This document shows positions 1 through 5,099 of a DNA stretch of 7,123 nucleotides, one piece after another. The notes under the pieces are model-generated. The model worked only from the letters and a program-made list of their open reading frames with translations, had not been told where the DNA came from and ran no database searches. Origin of the DNA: an uncultured bacterium (GTDB lineage Bacteria; Methylomirabilota; Methylomirabilia; Rokubacteriales; CSP1-6); NCBI GenBank assembly GCA_946479205.1, contig CAMLFJ010000172.1, positions 1 to 7,123 on the forward strand, in the 5' to 3' direction. Both the position numbers and the translations under genes were made by a program. Within the stretch, counting starts at the first letter, position 1; each line of letters begins with the position of its first letter.

Positions 1-773
1 GGCGAGAGCGAGTGCGAGACGTAGTTGATCACCGCGCCGCCGTTGCCGCGCGCCGCCCGCGGGTCGCGCCCGGTCGAGACGTGGAACGTCACCGGCAGGT
101 TCGCGTCCTGGATCACGGTCCAGAGCGGGTCGAACATCGGCAGGTTGTAGTTCGGGTGGTCCACGTCGTGCCCGCCCCAGATCGGCTTGCACGGCAGCGT
201 GAGCAGGCGGAAGCCGAGCTTGGCCACGCGCTTCACCTCCGCGATCGAGCCCTCCAGGTCGCCGGTGGCGAGGGCGGCCGCCGGCGCCATCCGGGCGCGG
301 TGGCGCCCGAAGGTCTCGTGCGCCCAGTCGTTGTACACGCGGCACTGGGCCATCGCGAACACCGGATCGGGGGTGGCCCACATCGCGAGGCCCTTGTTGG
401 GGAAGATCACCTCGATGTCGATGCCGTCCCGGTCCATGTCGGCCAGCCGCTCCACCGGATCGGCCCCCACCCGCTGGCGCAGCCCGTCCTCGCCCTCGAG
501 GGCGTCGGTGCGCAGGCGGTCCGGCCGATGGCCCTCGGAGACGCGCCACTTCACGCCGTTCTCGTCGGTGATGACCCGGGGCACGCGCGCCCGGTACTTC
601 TCGTCGATCCGCGTCGCCCAGAGATCGTAGGGCTCGTTGGCGTGACAGTCCGCCGAGACCATGAAGTACTTCCGCGGATCGTCGGGGCGGGCGCTGCGCG
701 GCCAGCCCGCGTGGCCGGGCGTGGTGAGGCGCCACTGGTTGGGCTCGTTGACCACGATGTCGGTGGGCGTCAT
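1..773 (-). CDS. Amidohydrolase-2 family metal-dependent hydrolase/decarboxylase, 3' end cut by window
   Basis: The gene starts at an ATG at 773 and stays open to the left edge, giving 257 codons with no stop, so the C-terminus is missing. It looks like an Amidohydro_2 (ACMSD-like) TIM-barrel enzyme. The first strand carries the family metal-site signature S-A-D-C-H-A-N-E-P (residues 40-48, with H44 and E47). A later strand has F-H-V-S-T-G with H231, the usual metal-binding histidine. The segment V-E-R-L-A-D-M-D-R-D-G-I-D-I-E-V is the typical family linker after the first strand. Members hydrolyse or decarboxylate small acids using Zn or Mn, and the substrate here is unknown. A GGAGG site at 782-786 lies 8 nt upstream, inside the end of the DUF35 gene. 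The start overlaps that gene's stop by 4 bp (ATGA), so the two are probably translationally coupled. About 36 residues precede the metal motif, which is common in this subgroup. The last active-site aspartate lies outside the window. Confidence 0.9.
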   Translation of the reverse strand, partial: MTPTDIVVNEPNQWRLTTPGHAGWPRSARPDDPRKYFMVSADCHANEPYDLWATRIDEKYRARVPRVITDENGVKWRVSEGHRPDRLRTDALEGEDGLRQRVGADPVERLADMDRDGIDIEVIFPNKGLAMWATPDPVFAMAQCRVYNDWAHETFGRHRARMAPAAALATGDLEGSIAEVKRVAKLGFRLLTLPCKPIWGGHDVDHPNYNLPMFDPLWTVIQDANLPVTFHVSTGRDPRAARGNGGAVINYVSHSLS

Positions 774-1219
774 GGCGTCATCCTCCACTGGACGAGCGTG
801 AACGGCGGCGCGGCCTCGTCGTGCGGCTCGAACACCGCCTCGACCGGCGCGCCGATCTGGACTGCTTGCCGGGGATCTCCGAGCAGATTGCCGAGCATCC
901 GCACGCCGCCCGCGTCGGGCAGCTCGACCAGCACCACGACGTAGGGCCCGTGGTCCGTGAGCGCCGGGTGCACCGGGTGCCAGGCGCGCTCCCAGGAATA
1001 GATGCGGCCTCGCGGGGCCACCGTCACCCATTCGAGATCGAAGGTGAGACAGCGATGGCAGATCCACTCCGGGCCCCACTGCCAGCCCCGGCAGGCGCGG
1101 CAGCGCTGGATCCGCAGCGCTCCCGCCCGCGTGCCCTCCCAGTACGCGCGGTCGAGCCCGTCGGACTCGGGGACCGGGCGCGGCATTCCCGCGGGCAGAT
1201 AGCTGGTCGCGGCGCTCAC
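770..1219 (-). CDS. DUF35 Zn-ribbon/OB-fold protein, partner of the thiolase-fold protein
   Basis: This 149-aa protein has the classic DUF35 layout. An N-terminal helix with D-R-A-Y-W-E-G-T is followed by a rubredoxin-like zinc ribbon with C40-x2-C43 and C54-x2-C57. An OB-fold runs from about residue 62 to the end (V-T-V-A-P-R-G-R-I-Y-S-W-E-R, then the G-P-Y-V-V-V-L-V-E-L strand). DUF35 proteins are non-catalytic subunits that dock on thiolase-fold enzymes; known examples are Ltp2-ChsH2, archaeal HMG-CoA synthase and PhlACB. The start is the GTG at 1219, although the frame is open further upstream. Seven bases before it sits GGAGGTGAT (1223-1231), a near-perfect anti-16S match, and the GTG overlaps the stop of the upstream gene by 4 bp (GTGA, 1216-1219). 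The direct order thiolase-fold gene then DUF35 gene implies a fixed complex, probably made in equal amounts through coupling. Confidence 0.93.
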   Translation of the reverse strand: MSAATSYLPAGMPRPVPESDGLDRAYWEGTRAGALRIQRCRACRGWQWGPEWICHRCLTFDLEWVTVAPRGRIYSWERAWHPVHPALTDHGPYVVVLVELPDAGGVRMLGNLLGDPRQAVQIGAPVEAVFEPHDEAAPPFTLVQWRMTP

Positions 1220-2400
1220 CGCATCACCTCCGTGCCCAGCACCATGCTCGAGACCGGCGTCACCATCGGACCGGAGATGACCAGCGCGGCGCGCCCGCCC
1301 GGCACCTGGTTGGGCGACTCGCCGCGGAGCTGGCGCACCGCCTCGATCTGCAGCTCGAGCCCGTGCATGTAGCACTCCGCGAGATTGCCGCCGCTCGTGT
1401 TGAGCGGCAGCCGGCCGCTCGGCGCGATCAGGTTCTCCAGGGTGAGGAAGTCATTGGCCTCCTCGGGCGCGAAGAAGCCGTGCTCGACCAGGCTCATGAG
1501 CACGCCGCCCGTGAAGTTCTCGTAGCTCTGGACCACGTCCACGTCCTTCGGCCCCAGCCCCGCCATCTCCCAGAGATGCGGCGCCACGGTGGTGAAGCTC
1601 GAGCTGGCGTAGACCGGCGCGTTGTGGCCGCGAGCCGCATTGCGGTGCTCGGAGCCCTGCGCGACGCCGAGGAGGTAGGCGGGAGGCTGGCGCAGGTCGC
1701 GCGCGCGCTCCGCCCCAACCAGGACCAGGGCGGCGGCGCCGTCGTTCTCCATGCAGCAGTCGAAGAGGCGGAAGGGCTCGACGATCCAGCGCGAGGTGTC
1801 GTAGGCCTCCGCGGTCAGCGGCCGCCCGTGCATGACCGCGCGCGGGTTCGCCTGCGCGTGATGATATGACGCCAGCGCGATCGCCCGCTGCGCGTCCTGG
1901 CGCACCCCGTGGTCGTGCATGAAGCGCATCACCCGCATCGCGAAGCGCTGGGCCGGCGAGATCAGCCCGTACGGAAACGTGAGGGCAGCCTCGCCGGAGA
2001 CCGTGCCGCCGGGCGGCGCGGCGCCGAAGCGCTGGAACTGACCCTGGGCGAGCGCGCGGAAGACGACCACGCAGTCGGCGTAGCCCGCGGCCACCGCGGC
2101 CGCCGCGTTGCCCACCGCGGCCGAGCCCCCGCCCCCGCCGCCGCCCCACTGCATGTTCGAGAAGCGCAGCTCGGGCAGGCCGAGGGCGGCGGCCAGGCGC
2201 GAGGGATCGTTGCGGTCGTTGCTGTAGGACGCGAACCCGTCCACCCGCCGCGGATCGATGCCCGCATCTTCGCAGGCCCGCAGGATCGCCCGGAGGGCCA
2301 GGGCGAACTCGGACTCGGGCGCCCGGCCGTGCTTGTAGTAGGTCGTCTCGCCCACCCCGACGACCGCGACCTGCCCTCGGATGGTCCGCTCCCGGGTCAT
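1216..2400 (-). CDS. Thiolase-fold protein without catalytic cysteines, probable Ltp2-type CoA-ester retro-aldolase
   Basis: This 394-aa protein spans a full thiolase/SCP-x-like fold: N-terminal V-A-V-V-G-V-G-E-T (11-19), C-M-E-N-D-G-A-A-A (216-224), Q-S-Y-E-N-F-T (291-297) and S-G-G-N-L-A-E-C-Y-M-H-G (336-347). The nucleophilic cysteine near residue 86 is replaced by a run of seven glycines (86-92). The C-terminal C-x-G motif is I-S-G-P (375-378), without cysteine. Where thiolases have G-H-P, this protein has C343-Y344-M345, so tyrosine replaces the catalytic histidine. The N-E-A-F motif reads Y293-E-N-F. Loss of both cysteines with a tyrosine substitution is what is known of Ltp2, which cleaves steroid side-chain CoA esters by retro-aldol reaction in complex with a DUF35 protein. 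The DUF35 gene is directly downstream, with a GTGA overlap. The start at 2400 is preferred to an in-frame ATG at 2445 because GGGAGGGG lies just upstream of it and the 2445 start would run through a palindrome. The steroid or other substrate is inference; an acyl-transferring thiolase is the less likely reading. Confidence 0.88.
   Translation of the reverse strand: MTRERTIRGQVAVVGVGETTYYKHGRAPESEFALALRAILRACEDAGIDPRRVDGFASYSNDRNDPSRLAAALGLPELRFSNMQWGGGGGGGSAAVGNAAAAVAAGYADCVVVFRALAQGQFQRFGAAPPGGTVSGEAALTFPYGLISPAQRFAMRVMRFMHDHGVRQDAQRAIALASYHHAQANPRAVMHGRPLTAEAYDTSRWIVEPFRLFDCCMENDGAAALVLVGAERARDLRQPPAYLLGVAQGSEHRNAARGHNAPVYASSSFTTVAPHLWEMAGLGPKDVDVVQSYENFTGGVLMSLVEHGFFAPEEANDFLTLENLIAPSGRLPLNTSGGNLAECYMHGLELQIEAVRQLRGESPNQVPGGRAALVISGPMVTPVSSMVLGTEVMR
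1223..1231 (-). promoter_or_regulatory. Near-perfect Shine-Dalgarno that sets the GTG start of the DUF35 gene
   Basis: On the minus strand this reads GGAGGTGAT, with the GGAGG core 7 nt from the GTG at 1219. It lies within the last codons of the thiolase-fold gene. It decides the start, because the same frame is open upstream to an ATG at 1375 that has no such site and would overlap the upstream gene by about 160 bp. Confidence 0.8.
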
Positions 2401-2511
2401 CGCCCCTCCCGCTCTGGAGTCGCCATTCACATTACCGAATGCCATTCCGCATTCGGCACAAGCACCTTAATCGAGCGGGCCCGGCTTGTCACGCCCGATT
2501 TTTTCAGGTCC
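2401..2511. other. Intergenic gap between the UreE-like and thiolase-fold genes; probable promoter region
   Basis: This 111-bp gap is noticeably richer in A+T than its flanks. Read on the minus strand it has an A6 tract (2499-2504), a GTGACA -35-like hexamer (2487-2492, 5 of 6 to TTGACA) and, 15-16 nt further on, a poor -10 candidate around ATTAAG/TTAAGG (2465-2471). An 8-bp-arm palindrome (2435-2456) follows, then the Shine-Dalgarno GGGAGGGG beside the start at 2400. The order promoter, palindrome, start suits a repressor-controlled promoter for the thiolase-fold/DUF35/amidohydrolase trio. The -10 is weak, so the promoter call is tentative. Confidence 0.4.
2435..2456. promoter_or_regulatory. 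22-bp perfect palindrome (8-bp arms), candidate operator for the thiolase-fold operon
   Basis: The arms CCGAATGC (2435-2442) and GCATTCGG (2449-2456) are perfect inverted repeats around a 6-bp centre. The heptamer GCCATTC occurs twice nearby (2422-2428 and 2441-2447). The site lies about 35 bp upstream of the start at 2400, where TetR- or GntR-type repressors often bind. No regulator gene is visible in the window. It could also fold as an RNA hairpin in the leader. Confidence 0.45.
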
Positions 2512-2946
2512 TCAGTGCGGCGAGCCGGACGACACGGGCAGGAACGGCGCGCGGGCCCGGACCCACGGCACGTCCAGGCGATGCAGGAGCCGCTCGACAC
2601 CCGGCTCGTCGGGCACCAGGAGTCGGCCGCCCGCCACCGCGAGGGCGGCGTGGAGCCGACCGACCTCGAGCGCGACGCGCAGCCCCTCGCGCGGGGTCCG
2701 CGGGGTGATCGCGAGGAGCGCCTCGGGCGCGGCCTCCACCGTCACGTACCACCCCGCCCCCACGTGGAGGACGCGGCCGGGAACGAGCACGTCGCCGGCC
2801 GGGAGCGCGAGAGTGATCACCCGTCCGGCCCGTGTCACCACGCGGCGCCGGGCGCGCCGGCGTTCCCGCGCGGTCAGCTCGACCGCGTCCGCCTCGAGCC
2901 CGGCCAGCTCGCGCGCATCGGGCGCGGGCGGCAGGCCCGCGATCAG
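2512..2946 (-). CDS. UreE-like nickel metallochaperone (urease accessory protein family), apparent CTG start
   Basis: This protein of about 144 aa matches both UreE domains. The N-terminal part (V-E-L-T-A-R-E-R-R-R-A-R, then G-R-V-I-T-L-A-L-P-A-G-D-V-L and V-T-V-E-A-A-P-E-A-L, residues 22-79) is the UreE_N beta domain. The rest, with V-G-R-L-H (95-99), L-L-V-P-D and R-A-P-F-L-P, follows UreE_C, the ferredoxin-like metal-binding domain. H99 matches the conserved histidine of the usual G-N-R-H motif. The second histidine pair of UreE_C is absent, and there is no His-rich tail, only a terminal H. UreE delivers nickel to apo-urease, but no urease gene is in view. No ATG, GTG or TTG fits the N-terminus. 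The CTG at 2946 overlaps the upstream TGA by 4 bp (CTGA) and has GGGAG 8 nt before it, so I take it as the start. The frame is also open further upstream to 3345, but that part is antisense-like shadow of the neighbouring gene. Confidence 0.75.
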   Translation of the reverse strand: MIAGLPPAPDARELAGLEADAVELTARERRRARRRVVTRAGRVITLALPAGDVLVPGRVLHVGAGWYVTVEAAPEALLAITPRTPREGLRVALEVGRLHAALAVAGGRLLVPDEPGVERLLHRLDVPWVRARAPFLPVSSGSPH

Positions 2947-3620
2947 GATCGGGTCTCCCGCGCCGATTCCAGGTGCTCCCGCCAGTAGTGATGCGTCTTC
3001 GCCACCACCGTGACCACGCTCTTGACCTGGTCCTCGAGCGCGAAGCCGGGTCCCGCGGGCACGAGCAGCCGCGTGCCCTCCACGCGCGCGTCCACGTTCT
3101 CCAGGATGATGGCCGCGCAGAGCCACGCGGCCATGCGGGCGCTCGCGCAGGTGATCGCGATCCACCCGGGCTCGGCCGCCTCCACTCCCAGGCCGGTGGT
3201 CTCCTCGATCCCGCGCCGGAGCTCGGCCGCGATCTCGGGCGCCGACCGCGCGGCGCGATCGTCGACGGACGGTCCGCGCAGCGCCTGGAGCGCGCCGCGC
3301 TGCGGCGGGCCGCCGTGGAGCGCCAGGTCGCAGAACGTGGTCCACATCGCGCCCCAGTCCGGCCGGCCGTCGCGGCGCCAGACGAACGGGGCCGACGCCA
3401 TCGCGTCCCGAGCGGGGGGATCGAGCTCCTTCACCTGACCGGGACCGCGCCGGACGACGGGCTGGATCGCGTCCAGCGTCTCGATCGGCACCACCGCCAG
3501 GGTCACCGGCATCCCGGCGCGCCGGGCGAGCGCGGCGGCCGCGTCGTCGCAGGCGGCGCGCGCGGCGGCGGCCACGCTCGCGTCCACGATCAGGAGGATG
3601 CGGCCCGCGATGTCCTCCAT
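2943..3620 (-). CDS. Conserved-looking protein of unknown function, coupled to the UreE-like gene
   Basis: I do not recognise this 225-aa protein. It is soluble, with no signal peptide or clear membrane segment. It begins with a hydrophobic strand (R-I-L-L-I-V-D-A-S, about 7-15) and an alanine-rich helix. A central part has two tryptophans and a cysteine (D-W-G-A-M-W-T-T-F-C) followed by H-G-G-P-P-Q-R-G, which looks like a motif. The C-terminal domain has two alternating alpha/beta stretches, W-I-A-I-T-C-A-S-A-R-M-A-A-W-L-C and D-Q-V-K-S-V-V-T-V-V-A-K-T-H-H-Y-W. The cysteines plus the His pair could bind metal, which would suit the UreE-like neighbour, but this is inference. The ATG at 3620 is chosen because GGAG lies 5 nt upstream; an in-frame ATG at 3656 would add 12 residues and has no good site. 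The stop overlaps the UreE-like CTG start. A 54-bp gap separates it from the thioesterase gene. Confidence 0.75.
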   Translation of the reverse strand: MEDIAGRILLIVDASVAAAARAACDDAAAALARRAGMPVTLAVVPIETLDAIQPVVRRGPGQVKELDPPARDAMASAPFVWRRDGRPDWGAMWTTFCDLALHGGPPQRGALQALRGPSVDDRAARSAPEIAAELRRGIEETTGLGVEAAEPGWIAITCASARMAAWLCAAIILENVDARVEGTRLLVPAGPGFALEDQVKSVVTVVAKTHHYWREHLESARETRS

Positions 3621-3637
3621 CAGATCTCCATCAGATC
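3615..3637. repeat. Tandem 11-bp duplication of the ribosome-binding/start region
   Basis: The 11-mer CTCCATCAGAT occurs twice head to tail (3615-3625 and 3626-3636), with the first base of a third copy. On the minus strand each unit is ATCTGATGGAG, holding an ATG followed by GGAG. The GGAG of the upstream copy serves as Shine-Dalgarno for the ATG of the downstream copy (3620). The upstream ATG (3631) makes a 3-codon frame, ATG GAG ATC TGA, whose stop overlaps the real start as TGATG. Confidence 0.85.
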
Positions 3638-3674
3638 CGGCATGTCCGCGGATCATAACACCGCGGGCGCGACG

Positions 3675-4472
3675 CTACGGGAGCAGCGCGAGCTGGCGCG
3701 ACTGGGCCACGAGGGCGCCCGTCGAGTCCCAGATCTCGAAATCCTCCTCGTGGTAGCCGCCGATGACGAAGCGGGTGGCGACGCGGCAGGCGAGCCAGCC
3801 CGGCGCCGGGTGCGCGCGCAGGTGGACGGTCAGCTCGATGGTCGCGGAGGCGGTCTCGCCGAGCTCGAGCACGGGCGGCGCCGCCGCGTCCACCAGCGAG
3901 GCCAGGGACAGGAGATCCGGCTCCCGTCCGTCGCGATAGCGCATCCAGAACTCCTGGCTCGGGCGGCCGCTGGGCTTGCCTTGCGCCCAGCCCGGCCACC
4001 GGGCCACGCGATACTCCATGCGCTCCGCGATCGAGAGCTCGGGAATGACGCGGTCGCCCATCAGGTCGATGGCCTCATCCGGGGGCGGCAGCTCGGGCGG
4101 GGCCGCGAGCAGGACGGTGCGGCCGGCGCCCCGCCGGAGATCCGAGAAGGCCGCGGTCACGCGCAGCGTCTCCTTGCCGTCCTGGTAGAGCGTCGCCTCG
4201 CCGGTGGCGATGCGGCGGCCGCTGCGCACGATGGCGGTGCGCACCTCGGCGGGCCCGGGCAGCGCCGGGCGCAGGAAGAACGCCGAGACCACGAGCGGGT
4301 CCGGCGAGGGCATCACGCGGCTGAGCGCCTGGAGACAGATGCCCATGACGTAGCCGCCGTTCGGCCGCCCGCCGAGCACGTTCCAGCGGTCGGTGATGGC
4401 CGCCGCGAACCGATGGTCCGCGACGGCCTCCACCGCGGTGTCGACGTCGAAGGCGTACGGGGCCGCGCTCAC
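3675..4472 (-). CDS. Acyl-CoA thioesterase, TesB-like double hotdog (4HBT_3 family)
   Basis: This 265-aa protein is the size of a double-hotdog acyl-CoA thioesterase, which hydrolyses acyl-CoA to free acid and CoA in the cytoplasm. The first hotdog carries R-W-N-V-L-G-G-R-P-N-G-G-Y-V (29-42), the family signature, then F-F-L-R-P-A-L-P-G-P (65-74). The second has L-V-D-A-A-A-P-P (193-200), T-I-E-L-T-V-H-L-R-A (211-220) and L-V-A-Q-S-R-Q-L-A-L (254-263). D195, T211 and Q260 line up with the Asp-Thr-Gln triad of E. coli TesB, so the enzyme looks intact. The start is a GTG at 4472. Its Shine-Dalgarno is weak, but it lies only 9 nt after the stop of the DinB-like gene, so translation may be coupled. 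Chain-length preference cannot be read from the sequence. Confidence 0.88.
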   Translation of the reverse strand: MSAAPYAFDVDTAVEAVADHRFAAAITDRWNVLGGRPNGGYVMGICLQALSRVMPSPDPLVVSAFFLRPALPGPAEVRTAIVRSGRRIATGEATLYQDGKETLRVTAAFSDLRRGAGRTVLLAAPPELPPPDEAIDLMGDRVIPELSIAERMEYRVARWPGWAQGKPSGRPSQEFWMRYRDGREPDLLSLASLVDAAAPPVLELGETASATIELTVHLRAHPAPGWLACRVATRFVIGGYHEEDFEIWDSTGALVAQSRQLALLP

Positions 4473-4481
4473 CCGCGCAGT

Positions 4482-4997
4482 TTACTCGGCTTCGGGCAAT
4501 CCGGCCGCGCGACGAATCTTGCCGAGCTGCTCGATGTGCCCGGTCCAGTGCCGGTCGAACATCGCGCCGACGAAGACGGGCAGCGGGACCTCGTCGGTAC
4601 CGAGCAGCGGCGCGAAGAGCGGGATCCGGGCTTTCCGCGCGAGGTCGGCCTCTCCGAGCGTCGCGAGATACCCGAACACCTCTCGTCGCTGGCCGTCGAG
4701 GGCCGCCACCAGCTCGGCCAGCGTCATGCGTTGCCGCTCCGGGGTCACCGTCACCGCGCCGGGCGTGATCTCCACCAGGGGCAGGTCACCGGCCTGTCCG
4801 GTCGCGAACCGCTCGAGCAGGGCGACCGGCTTCCAGCCCGGCTCGAAGAGCAGGTGGCAGAGCACCTGGCGCGTCGTCCACTCGCCCGGCGCGTCGGCCC
4901 GCTCCAGGTGCGCCTCCATGCTCGCGAGCACCCGGCCGAGGGCCTCCCATCTCGTGTCGCTCGTCCGCTGCAGCTCCTTCACCGTTGCGTTGACCAT
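4482..4997 (-). CDS. DinB-like (DinB_2 superfamily) four-helix metalloprotein
   Basis: This 171-aa protein matches the DinB/YfiT-like four-helix-bundle superfamily in length and motifs. The three expected metal-binding histidines are H48 in V-L-C-H-L-L, and H150 and H154 in D-R-H-W-T-G-H-I. Members are thiol-dependent or hydrolytic metalloenzymes, often of unknown substrate; the name comes from the B. subtilis damage-inducible gene, not from DNA polymerase IV. The ATG at 4997 has AAAGGAG 9 nt upstream. It is the first gene of the minus-strand run and is divergent from the gene at 5100. It ends 9 nt before the thioesterase start, which suggests one transcript. Confidence 0.8.
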   Translation of the reverse strand: MVNATVKELQRTSDTRWEALGRVLASMEAHLERADAPGEWTTRQVLCHLLFEPGWKPVALLERFATGQAGDLPLVEITPGAVTVTPERQRMTLAELVAALDGQRREVFGYLATLGEADLARKARIPLFAPLLGTDEVPLPVFVGAMFDRHWTGHIEQLGKIRRAAGLPEAE

Positions 4998-5048
4998 GAG
5001 CGTGTTCTCCTTTCCCGCTCACTGTCGGCCGGCCCGGTCTCCGCCGCA

Positions 5049-5065
5049 ATTACCCCCGAGGTAAT
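5049..5065. promoter_or_regulatory. ATTACC-N5-GGTAAT inverted repeat in a divergent promoter region, candidate operator
   Basis: Perfect 6-bp arms (5049-5054 and 5060-5065) flank CCCGA. The site is the only A+T-rich patch in the 102-bp spacer between the divergent genes starting at 4997 (minus) and 5100 (plus), so it is placed to control one or both. I could not find convincing -35/-10 pairs around it. Its right arm includes the first two bases of an ATG at 5064 that is in frame with the plus gene. If that ATG were the start, the site would overlap the start codon. Confidence 0.5.
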
Positions 5066-5099
5066 GCCCCGCCGTCGGCCCGGGTGTACCCTCTGGAGC

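Noticed and set aside
12..944. Plus-strand open frame of 310 codons
   Set aside because: It is antisense to the amidohydrolase, whose metal motifs are clear, and has a shadow composition (Arg, His, Val, Gly) with no recognisable domain.
2476..2504. Hairpin CGGGC/GCCCG followed by six T on the plus strand, terminator-shaped
   Set aside because: The stem is only 5 bp with a 12-nt loop and no plus-strand gene ends before it. The T tract is better read as an A tract upstream of a minus-strand promoter.
2947..3345. Upstream extension of the UreE-like frame
   Set aside because: It overlaps the 225-aa gene in another frame and has low-complexity Arg/Ala/Gly content; UreE homology begins only after 2946.
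3646..3666. Two CCGCGG hexamers 9 bp apart between the thioesterase and the 225-aa gene, a possible hairpin
   Set aside because: The stem is 6 bp of a self-palindromic, common GC hexamer with no T tract, so chance is a sufficient explanation.
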